NCBI GenBank assembly: GCA_937927675.1
Contig: CALBSG010000057.1
Location: forward strand, 1-8,848
Direction: 5' to 3'
Length of the DNA stretch: 8,848 nucleotides
Source of the DNA: an uncultured Paracoccaceae bacterium
GTDB lineage: Bacteria; Pseudomonadota; Alphaproteobacteria; Rhodobacterales; Rhodobacteraceae
Both the position numbers and the translations under genes were made by a program. The notes beneath the pieces were generated by a model. That model was given only the letters and a program-made list of their open reading frames with translations, searched no databases and was not told the DNA's origin. Shown piece by piece: positions 1-5,697 of this stretch. Numbering within the stretch: position 1 is the stretch's first letter; each line of letters starts with the position of its first letter.

Positions 1-80
1 AACGGTGCAGAAGCACAACCCAACGGGCGAAACTCCGCCAAAGGGAGATGGCGGCGTCATACGATCCTACACTTATCTAG

Positions 81-206
81 GTTAATGCAGGCGTATACCA
101 ATGCGATCAACTGCGCGCGCTAGCCAAAAGAGCAGGGGTTGCCGAGAGCGGGGTCAGAATTATCGGGCCAAAGAGCCGGCTGCTGCAGACCCTCACTGCG
201 ATCGGC
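81..206 (+). pseudogene. Possible remnant of a recombinase/integrase C-terminus
   Basis: In plus frame 3, directly after a TAG at 78-80, about 42 codons read as a short helical stretch (QLRALAKRAGVAE) followed by VRIIGPKSRLLQTLTA at 153-200. From memory this closely resembles the final segment of many alphaproteobacterial recombinase-family (serine integrase-like) proteins, which often end in VRIMGSKxxLLRTLVA. No start codon, catalytic domain or zinc-ribbon part is present, and the frame is closed just upstream, so at most this is a decayed tail. The frame stays open downstream but loses any resemblance after about 206. The match rests on recognition of one short motif and could be chance. 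A protein search with these 42 residues would settle it. Confidence 0.3.
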
Positions 207-369
207 AGAAATACCCGAACAAGGACCCGAAGGATATTGGTGCTCATTTATGATCCGAATTGGCGGAGGACACTGGCTGGGCGCGCAACATTCTCCTGCG
301 CTGAAGGCTTACGTTCCACGCCGGAAACGCCCAGCTTTTGGCCTGGCCCGAAGCCGGGTTCCGCGAGGC

Positions 370-399
370 TTGACCCCTGCTGGCGCGGGTCCATATCTA
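370..399 (+). promoter_or_regulatory. Candidate sigma70-type promoter for the SDR-photolyase-DCC group
   Basis: TTGACC (370-375) and TATCTA (394-399) are separated by 18 bases, close to the -35/-10 consensus and spacing. A transcript starting about seven bases downstream would have a 5' leader of roughly 45-50 bases before the ATG at 454. There is no experimental support; the call rests on the two hexamers and on the absence of any gene between them and the SDR start. Confidence 0.35.
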
Positions 400-444
400 A
401 ACCTGAAATGAATGGTATCGGCAGGCCCGATGCAGACAAAACAC

Positions 445-449
445 AGGGG
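445..449 (+). promoter_or_regulatory. Ribosome binding site deciding the SDR start
   Basis: AGGGG lies four bases upstream of the ATG at 454. The earlier in-frame ATGs at 412 and 430 have no comparable purine run, and the residues they would add do not belong to the SDR fold, which begins with MAGKVLIWGG. This supports 454 as the start. Confidence 0.6.
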
Positions 450-453
450 CATC

Positions 454-1182
454 ATGGCGGGCAAGGTTTTGATCTGGGGCGGGTCTGGCGGCATTGGCGC
501 GCAAACGGCGCGGGCTTTGTCCGGGCAGGGTTATGCGCTGCACCTGGTGGGGCGCGATACGGAAAAGCTGGCCGATTTAGCGGCAGAACTCGGCGCTGAC
601 ATCAGCGAGGCCGATGTGACCGACGACACCGCCTTTGCGCGGGTCGCGGCCGAGGCGGGGGAGATGCTGTCAGGGCTTGTCTATGCGGTGGGCAGCATCA
701 ACCTGCGCCCGCTTGCGCGGTTGAACGCCGATGATTTTACCCGTGATTTTCGGCTGAATGCACAAGGCGCGGCTCTGGCGATTCAGGCGGCGCTGCCCGC
801 GCTGAAGGCGGCACCGGGGGTCACATCGGTGGTGTTGTTTTCCTCTGTAGCGGTGGCACAGGGGTTTTCGGCCCATGCTTCGGTTTCGATGGCCAAAGGC
901 GCGGTCGAGGGATTGACCCGCGCCTTGGCCGCCGAGCTTGCCCCGAAAATTCGCGTAAATGCGATTGCCCCTTCGCTGACTGAAACCCCCTTGGCGGCGG
1001 GGTTGACGGGAAATCCGCAGATGGCAGCCTCACTCGCGCAGATGCATCCGCTGGGGCGGCTGGGCAAACCACAAGATAGTGCCGCGCTGGCAGCCTTCTT
1101 GATTTCAGAACAAGCGGATTGGATTTCTGGTCAGGTGATCGGCGTCGATGGCGGGCGGGCGCGGCTGCGTTCAAAGGGCTGA
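454..1182 (+). CDS. SDR-family (short-chain dehydrogenase/reductase) protein lacking the catalytic Tyr
   Basis: A 242-residue cytosolic protein of normal length for a classical SDR with a Rossmann fold. Visible are the glycine-rich dinucleotide-binding motif GGSGGIG (residues 9-15), the conserved Asp-Val of the third strand (ADVTD, 53-57), an NNAG-like segment changed to YAVGS (77-81), Asn102, Ser131 in FSS, the MAKGAVEGLTRALAAELA helix (146-163) and the C-terminal VDGG. The active site is odd: in the canonical YxxxK motif the Lys (Lys148) is present but the Tyr position is Val144, exactly 13 residues after Ser131. Normal hydride-transfer chemistry is therefore doubtful; it may bind NAD(P)(H) in another role or use another proton donor. 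It is the first gene of a group with a photolyase-like flavoprotein (12-base gap) and a DCC protein, which suggests a flavin- or redox-related auxiliary job, but that is inference. The family is certain; the substrate is unknown. Confidence 0.85.
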   Translation: MAGKVLIWGGSGGIGAQTARALSGQGYALHLVGRDTEKLADLAAELGADISEADVTDDTAFARVAAEAGEMLSGLVYAVGSINLRPLARLNADDFTRDFRLNAQGAALAIQAALPALKAAPGVTSVVLFSSVAVAQGFSAHASVSMAKGAVEGLTRALAAELAPKIRVNAIAPSLTETPLAAGLTGNPQMAASLAQMHPLGRLGKPQDSAALAAFLISEQADWISGQVIGVDGGRARLRSKG

Positions 1183-1194
1183 GAGAGCAAGAGG

Positions 1195-2370
1195 ATGACC
1201 GATCTTCCGCTGACCCGTGCAGAGGCTTTGGAGCGTCTTGCGGCTTTTGTCCCTTTTGCCGGAGAAGATTACGCGCGCTTGCGCAACAAGGATCTGGGGG
1301 CCGGGCGACACAACCATGTGTCGCGCCTCTCGGCAGCTTTGCGGCGACGTTTGGTCAGCGAAGAAGAGACAATCGCCGCCGTTCTTGCCCGGCACCCCTA
1401 TCGTGCAGCGGAAAAGTTCATCAGCGAGGTTTTTTGGCGCAGCTATTGGAAGGGCTGGCTTGAATCCCGCCCCACCCTTTGGCCTGCCTACCTGCATGCC
1501 GTCGCGCAGGCCAACGCACGGCTGGCGACGGACCAAAGCCTGCGCCAACGTCACGCCATGGCCTGCGCGGGGCAAACCGGCATCGACTGTTTCGACGCTT
1601 GGGTGCGCGAGTTGGAAGCAACCGGCTATCTGCACAACTGGGCACGGATGCAGTTTGCCTCGATCTGGGTGTTCACGCTGGACCTTCCGTGGGAACTCGG
1701 GGCGAGCTTTACGATGAAGCGGTTTGTCGATTCCGATCCAGCCAGCAACACGCTGTCTTGGCGCTGGGTCGCGGGGCTGCACACCGCGGGCAAGGCGTAT
1801 CTGAGCGACGCGGCGTTGATTGCGGCCATGACACAAGGTCGCTTTGCGCCCCAAGGTCTGTCGACGCTGGCGGTGATTGGGCCCGATACGCTGTCGGTGC
1901 CCCGGCCCCTGCCACCACGCCAACCCGCCAAACCGGACCCCTCAATGCCCAGCTTACTGGTGCTGAGCATCGAGGACCTGTCACCCGAGACAGTACCTCA
2001 ATTGCATGGCCTGCCGATCCATTCGATTGCCTTTCTGCCGGGCGCAACTGCAGCAGATCAGGTCGTGCTGAAAGATGCGTTGGCGCGGGCGCAAGACCGC
2101 TGGCCAAAGGCAAAATGCCACGGCGCGCTGTCCCCCGCCAATCTAGCCGAAGCAGCGAAAGACTGTGCCCAGATCGTGACAGCCTTCGTCCCGGTTGGTC
2201 TGGTGGCCGACGGGTTCGGCCCGCTGCGGCAAGCGGCATTGGCACTAGGTTTGCCGCTCAGGGAATACTTGCGTGATTGGGACGCGCAGGTTTGGCCGCA
2301 CTGCCAAAAGGGCTTTTTCGCTCTGAAGGAAAACATTCCAGCCCTTGTCGCGCAGCGAGGTTTGGCATGA
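1195..2370 (+). CDS. Photolyase/cryptochrome FAD-binding-domain protein with rearranged domain order
   Basis: A 391-residue flavoprotein. Residues 20-205 match the helical FAD-binding domain of photolyases and cryptochromes: VSRLSAAL (42-49, compare TSRLSP), FISEVFWRSYWKGW (75-88), TGYLHNWARM (143-152), and FVDSDPASNTLSWRWVAG (177-194). In a hand alignment to E. coli PhrB from memory, Glu78, Trp81, Met152, Asn185 and Trp189 fall on the dimer/FAD residues Glu274, Trp277, Met345, Asn378 and Trp382, and Trp166 falls on Trp359, with identical 23-residue spacing between the last two tryptophans. The third electron-transfer tryptophan (Trp306) corresponds to Asp113. The protein starts directly with the FAD domain; the alpha/beta antenna domain expected in front is missing. 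Instead residues about 252-391 form an alpha/beta-looking C-terminal domain. Light-dependent DNA repair or signalling is plausible but unproven. The stop overlaps the next start (ATGA), indicating coupling. Only a weak purine run (1181-1194) precedes the ATG. Confidence 0.85.
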   Translation: MTDLPLTRAEALERLAAFVPFAGEDYARLRNKDLGAGRHNHVSRLSAALRRRLVSEEETIAAVLARHPYRAAEKFISEVFWRSYWKGWLESRPTLWPAYLHAVAQANARLATDQSLRQRHAMACAGQTGIDCFDAWVRELEATGYLHNWARMQFASIWVFTLDLPWELGASFTMKRFVDSDPASNTLSWRWVAGLHTAGKAYLSDAALIAAMTQGRFAPQGLSTLAVIGPDTLSVPRPLPPRQPAKPDPSMPSLLVLSIEDLSPETVPQLHGLPIHSIAFLPGATAADQVVLKDALARAQDRWPKAKCHGALSPANLAEAAKDCAQIVTAFVPVGLVADGFGPLRQAALALGLPLREYLRDWDAQVWPHCQKGFFALKENIPALVAQRGLA

Positions 2371-2714
2371 GAGCGTCTTTGACAGTCTGGTTCGACAGCG
2401 CCTGCCCCCTTTGCCAGCGCGAAATCGCCCTAATGCGGCGGCTGGACCGGCGCGGGGCGATCCATTTCGTCGATGCCTGCGCCACGGATGCCGACTGCCC
2501 GATTGACCGAGCCGACCTGCTGAGCCGGTTTCACGCACAAGAAAACGGCAGGCTGCTTTCGGGCGCAGCCGCCTTTGCCGCAATGTGGCGGGCCATCCCG
2601 CTGTTGCGCCCGCTGGGCCTGGTGGCCGATTGGCCACCCATTTCCCCCGCCTTCGAGGCGGCATACCGCGGCTTTCTACGCCTGCGCCCAACCCTGCAAA
2701 GGCTGTTCAAGTAG
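2367..2714 (+). CDS. DCC-family (DUF393) thiol-disulfide oxidoreductase-like protein
   Basis: A 115-residue protein with the DxxCxxC signature that names the DCC family: DSACPLC near the N-terminus, with Asp10, Cys13 and Cys16 after a short beta strand (LTVWF). The CPLC pair resembles a thioredoxin-type redox motif. The central part (AAAFAAMWRAIPLLRPLG) is also typical of the family. It is slightly shorter than many members. No signal peptide or transmembrane segment is apparent, so it should be cytosolic. The ATG overlaps the TGA of the photolyase-like gene by four bases; the frame is open further upstream, but that part lies inside the preceding gene and does not look like family sequence. 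The biochemical role of DCC proteins is not established. Coupling to the flavoprotein suggests a supporting redox function, which is inference. Confidence 0.8.
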   Translation: MRASLTVWFDSACPLCQREIALMRRLDRRGAIHFVDACATDADCPIDRADLLSRFHAQENGRLLSGAAAFAAMWRAIPLLRPLGLVADWPPISPAFEAAYRGFLRLRPTLQRLFK

Positions 2715-2766
2715 CAATTTCCAGTGGTGTATTCCCATCGACGAAAGCGTGGTTTTGCTTTCCTGG

Positions 2767-2794
2767 TTGACGAACAAAAAGTGAACACTACATT
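2767..2794 (+). promoter_or_regulatory. Candidate promoter of the radical SAM-UdgX operon
   Basis: TTGACG (2767-2772) and TACATT (2789-2794) are spaced by 16 bases in the 87-base gap after the DCC gene. The LexA-type operator 2772-2786 lies almost entirely between the two hexamers, the usual geometry for a repressor that blocks RNA polymerase. A start of transcription about seven bases past the -10 would fall at or next to the ATG at 2802, so the mRNA may be leaderless or nearly so. Confidence 0.5.
2772..2786. promoter_or_regulatory. LexA (SOS) operator, alphaproteobacterial type
   Basis: The plus strand reads GAACAAAAAGTGAAC, that is GAAC-N7-GAAC; the minus strand reads GTTCACTTTTTGTTC, an exact GTTC-N7-GTTC direct repeat. 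This is the LexA recognition element established in Rhodobacter and other alphaproteobacteria, and the T-rich spacer is also typical of it. Its position inside a candidate promoter directly upstream of two DNA-repair-type genes makes a chance match unlikely. It predicts repression by LexA and induction after DNA damage. Confidence 0.7.
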
Positions 2795-2801
2795 AAACCC
2801 C

Positions 2802-4034
2802 ATGGCAATCATGACCTTGCAAACCAAGCTTGCGATCCTGTCGGATGCAGCAAAATACGATGCGTCCTGTGCATCATCGGGTGGAGAAAAGCGCGACTCC
2901 CGCAAGGGGGGCCTTGGATCATCCGGCGGCAGCGGCATCTGTCATGCCTATACGCCGGATGGGCGCTGCATCTCGCTTTTGAAAATTCTGATGACCAATT
3001 TCTGCGTCTTCGACTGCGCCTATTGCATCAACAGGGTATCCTCAAATGTCGAGCGGGCGCGGTTTTCGGTCGAAGAAGTCGTCACGCTGACACTGGAGTT
3101 TTACCGACGCAACTATATCGAGGGGCTGTTTTTGTCGTCAGGCATCATCCGCTCGCCCGATCAGACCATGGCCGACATGGTACGCATCGCGCAGACTTTG
3201 CGACAGGATCACGCCTTTCGCGGCTATATCCATCTGAAAACCATCCCCGATGCTTCGCCAGACCTGATCCGACAGGCGGGGCTTTATGCCGACCGGCTGT
3301 CGATCAATGTCGAGTTGCCGCAGGATGCCTCCTTGCGCAAATTCGCGCCCGAAAAGCGACCGGAGACAATCCGCGCCACGATGGCGCAGGTGCGGCTGGA
3401 GGGAGAGGCCGCCAAAGAGCTGTCGCATACTGGGAAAAGGCCGCCGCGCTTTGTGCCTGCGGGACAAAGCACGCAGATGATTATTGGCGCGGATGGCACG
3501 GATGATGTGACAATTCTGACCTCTGCAACGCGGCTGTACAGCGGCTACAAACTGCGGCGGGTTTATTACTCGGCGTTCTCGCCCATCCCGGATGCGTCAG
3601 CGCTGCTGCCGCTGGTCCAGCCGCCCTTGCTGCGCGAACATCGACTGTATCAGGCCGACTGGCTGTTGCGGTTTTATGGGTTTAGCGCCGACGAGATTGC
3701 CACCGGAGCCACCGCTGGTCATCTGGACCTTGAGCTTGACCCCAAGCTTGCATGGGCCTTGCAGCATCGCGGCCAGTTCCCTTTGGATGTGAACACCGCG
3801 AGCAAAGAAATGCTGCTGCGGGTGCCCGGCTTTGGCACCAAAACGGTGGCGCGTATCATCGCCGCTCGCCGGAGCCGTGCGCTGCGTTACGAAGATTTGG
3901 TGCGGATCGGAGCGCTGATGACAAAGGCCAAGGCCTTTGTCAGCCTGCCCGGTTGGACCCCCGGAGCCATGACCGACAGCGCCAACCTGCGGGCCCGTTT
4001 CGCGCCCGCCCCTGTACAACTGACCCTGCTGTGA
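2802..4034 (+). CDS. Putative DNA modification/repair radical SAM protein (TIGR03916-type)
   Basis: With the start at 2802 the protein has 410 residues. It begins with LQTKLAILSDAAKYDASCASSG, the characteristic opening of this family (Cys23). A CxxxCxxC motif (NFCVFDCAYC; Cys68, Cys72, Cys75) should bind the SAM-coordinating [4Fe-4S] cluster. The central barrel region carries SINVELPQDASLRKFAPEK. Residues about 331-375 contain a helix-hairpin-helix of RuvA/ComEA style (VNTASKEMLLRVPGFGTKTV), pointing to binding of the DNA backbone. The reaction is not known to me; use of a 5'-deoxyadenosyl radical on a nucleic acid lesion or base is inferred from the domains and from its constant pairing with UdgX-type partners. 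Start choice: the frame is open from 2724, but those 26 extra residues are not family-like and would place the promoter and LexA box inside the gene. ATG 2802 has no clear ribosome binding site, and 2811 is an alternative. The TGA overlaps the next GTG start. Confidence 0.88.
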   Translation: MAIMTLQTKLAILSDAAKYDASCASSGGEKRDSRKGGLGSSGGSGICHAYTPDGRCISLLKILMTNFCVFDCAYCINRVSSNVERARFSVEEVVTLTLEFYRRNYIEGLFLSSGIIRSPDQTMADMVRIAQTLRQDHAFRGYIHLKTIPDASPDLIRQAGLYADRLSINVELPQDASLRKFAPEKRPETIRATMAQVRLEGEAAKELSHTGKRPPRFVPAGQSTQMIIGADGTDDVTILTSATRLYSGYKLRRVYYSAFSPIPDASALLPLVQPPLLREHRLYQADWLLRFYGFSADEIATGATAGHLDLELDPKLAWALQHRGQFPLDVNTASKEMLLRVPGFGTKTVARIIAARRSRALRYEDLVRIGALMTKAKAFVSLPGWTPGAMTDSANLRARFAPAPVQLTLL

Positions 4035-5509
4035 CCTTCGGCGTCACCTTGCCAGAGCGGGGCACGTTTGACGCATGGCGTATGGCGGCACGGTTGGCCA
4101 TCTCGCACCGCATTGCGCCCGCGGACATGGATTGGACGGGCGCGAACAGTCTGTTTGCCGCCGCCCCTTTACCTGCGCACCCCGGCACCCATCAGATTTT
4201 GGTCCCGCAAAGCTTTGTGCATCTGGCAAGTTCGGTCATCTGGCACTCGGACCCCGAGCGTTTTGCCCTGCTTTATCAAGCCCTGTGGCGGCTGGACCGG
4301 GGCGAGGGCACCCCCCTGTCGCAGGCCGATCCCCTTGGCCGCCGTCTGCATCTGCTGGCCAAGAATGTTGGCCGCGACATTCACAAGATGCACGCCTTTG
4401 TACGCTTTCGCGAGTGCCCCGCCGATGGCCCGCGCCGCCGCTTTGCCGCGTGGTTTGAACCCGAGCACAATACGCTGGAACCCGGCAGCGCGTTCTTTGC
4501 GAAGCGTTTTGGCGATATGGACTGGATGATCGCTACCCCCCGCCTGACCGCACGGTTTCAGGATGGCCGGCTGACCTTCGGCCCAGCAGCGCCGCGCCCC
4601 GCCCTACCCGATGATGCCGCAGAGGGCCTTTGGGCCACCTATTTCGCCAACATCTTCAACCCGGCACGCATCAAGCTGGATGCGATGCAGTCGGAAATGC
4701 CCAAGAAATACTGGAAGAACCTGCCCGAAACCCGCCTGATCCCGGACATGCTGAAAGATGCCGAAGCGCGGGTCCAGCGCATGCACGCGGCGGGCGCATC
4801 ACAGGTGCGGCCCGGGGCTGCTGCAATCTCGACCCGCTACCGCGCCGCGATGCCGCAGGTGCCCGAGCCAAACGATGCTTTGCCAGACACGCTTGACCAA
4901 GCCCGCGCGGCGGCCATGACGTGTCGCAGGTGCGCGCTGTGCGAGGGGGCGACCCAGACGGTCTGGGGCTCTGGCTCTAGGGATGCGGTCTTGATGATCG
5001 TGGGCGAACAGCCCGGCGATCAAGAGGATCTGACCGGCCGCCCCTTTGTCGGCCCCGCAGGTCAGATCTTGCAGCAGGCGATGACGGCGGCGGGTATTGA
5101 CCCGGACAGGGTCTGGCTGACCAATGCTGTCAAGCATTTCAAGTTCACCGCGCACGGCAAGCAGCGCCTCCACCTCACCCCTGAGCGCACCGAAGTGGAG
5201 CGGTGTCGCTGGTGGCTGGGGCTGGAACTGGCTTTCATTCGGCCAAAGGTGACGCTGGCCTTAGGGGCCAGCGCAGCCTTTGCTTTGACAGGTCGTGACA
5301 CGCCCTCATCTAGGCGGCGCGTAACAGTTGAGCAGGGCTTGCATGAAGGGCCGGTTGTGGTGTCGTGGCATCCGGCGAATAGTCTGCGCCGGAGCGATCA
5401 GGACCAGCAAAACCGCGCCCGTAATGATTTGGCTCGGGATCTGGAGGCCGCCTTTGCCCTTGCGCAAGACCAGATGCAGACCGACAAAACTCTGCCCAGA
5501 CCCCGCTGA
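4031..5509 (+). CDS. udgX: UdgX-family uracil-DNA glycosylase fused to the TIGR03915-type partner domain
   Basis: A 492-residue fusion. Residues 1 to about 250 are the radical-SAM-linked partner domain (TIGR03915/DUF4130 type), recognised by WFEPEHN (141-147), DMDWMIATP and MPKKYWKNLPET (223-234). Residues about 290-480 are UdgX, related to family 4 uracil-DNA glycosylases: iron-sulfur cysteines CRRC (298-301), motif GEQPGDQEDLTGRPFVGPAG starting at Gly325, VKHFKF, the UdgX-specific loop KQRLHLTPERTE with His381, ERCRWW, and SWHPANSLRR with His447. In mycobacterial UdgX the equivalent of His381 attacks the abasic sugar after uracil excision and leaves the enzyme covalently bonded to DNA; conservation here predicts the same. 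The start is GTG at 4031, forming a GTGA overlap with the radical SAM stop; the frame is open further upstream, but only as a shadow of that gene. Operon and SOS control are inferred from position. Confidence 0.9.
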   Translation: MTFGVTLPERGTFDAWRMAARLAISHRIAPADMDWTGANSLFAAAPLPAHPGTHQILVPQSFVHLASSVIWHSDPERFALLYQALWRLDRGEGTPLSQADPLGRRLHLLAKNVGRDIHKMHAFVRFRECPADGPRRRFAAWFEPEHNTLEPGSAFFAKRFGDMDWMIATPRLTARFQDGRLTFGPAAPRPALPDDAAEGLWATYFANIFNPARIKLDAMQSEMPKKYWKNLPETRLIPDMLKDAEARVQRMHAAGASQVRPGAAAISTRYRAAMPQVPEPNDALPDTLDQARAAAMTCRRCALCEGATQTVWGSGSRDAVLMIVGEQPGDQEDLTGRPFVGPAGQILQQAMTAAGIDPDRVWLTNAVKHFKFTAHGKQRLHLTPERTEVERCRWWLGLELAFIRPKVTLALGASAAFALTGRDTPSSRRRVTVEQGLHEGPVVVSWHPANSLRRSDQDQQNRARNDLARDLEAAFALAQDQMQTDKTLPRPR

Positions 5510-5697
5510 ACAATAGCCTGCCGTAGCGTCCGGTGATGACCATTGTGTGACCTGCCGCGAACGCGCTCTGACCGACAGGACTGGCACGGAACTGCCGTCC
5601 GCAGCCATCCCGCCGCCCATCCGCGACATAAACTGTCGCTGCGCCACTTGCCGCTGCCGCTGCCCCTTGCCACACTCGCCACACCCCGGAGGATTAT
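5510..5697. other. Intergenic spacer between udgX and the aldehyde dehydrogenase
   Basis: There is no gene in these 188 bases. I see no strong rho-independent terminator for the repair operon: stems are short and no T-run follows. TGACC occurs twice at 5536-5551 with a six-base gap, which could be a regulator half-site pair but is too short to name. No clear -35/-10 pair is visible for the aldehyde dehydrogenase gene. Confidence 0.4.
5688..5692 (+). promoter_or_regulatory. Ribosome binding site of the aldehyde dehydrogenase gene
   Basis: GGAGG lies five bases upstream of the ATG at 5698, an almost ideal Shine-Dalgarno match that fixes the start. Confidence 0.75.

Larger units (their letters stand above)
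1..453. other. Left-edge region without an intact gene
   Basis: No reading frame here looks like a complete protein. The frames that stay open (for example plus strand 139-411 and 237-599) have no recognisable domain, and the second runs out of frame into the SDR gene. Plus-strand frame 2 is open from the window edge to a TAA at 83-85 and could be the last 27 codons of an upstream gene, but I recognise nothing in it. A 6-bp perfect inverted repeat (CCGCCA 35-40, TGGCGG 49-54, loop 8) lies in that stretch and lacks a T-run, so it is not a convincing terminator. Two better-supported items, a recombinase-like remnant and a promoter, are listed separately. Confidence 0.5.

Noticed and set aside
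412..453. Earlier starts for the SDR gene (ATG 412 or 430)
   Set aside because: There is no ribosome binding site, and the added residues precede the first strand of the Rossmann fold. AGGGG at 445-449 supports 454.
1171..1923. 250-codon minus-strand frame
   Set aside because: It is antisense to the photolyase-like gene, a typical shadow in GC-rich coding DNA with no recognisable domain.
2743..2762. Hairpin GAAAGC-N8-GCTTTC after the DCC gene
   Set aside because: A six-base stem with little GC and no T-run after it; too weak to call a terminator or attenuator.
2724..2801. 26-residue N-terminal extension of the radical SAM protein
   Set aside because: It is not family-like and would put the promoter and LexA box inside the coding region.
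3752..4030. 93-codon extension of the UdgX frame upstream of 4031
   Set aside because: It lies entirely within the radical SAM gene, whose helix-hairpin-helix is clear in the other frame. The extension has no family similarity, and the GTG at 4031 gives a normal overlap.
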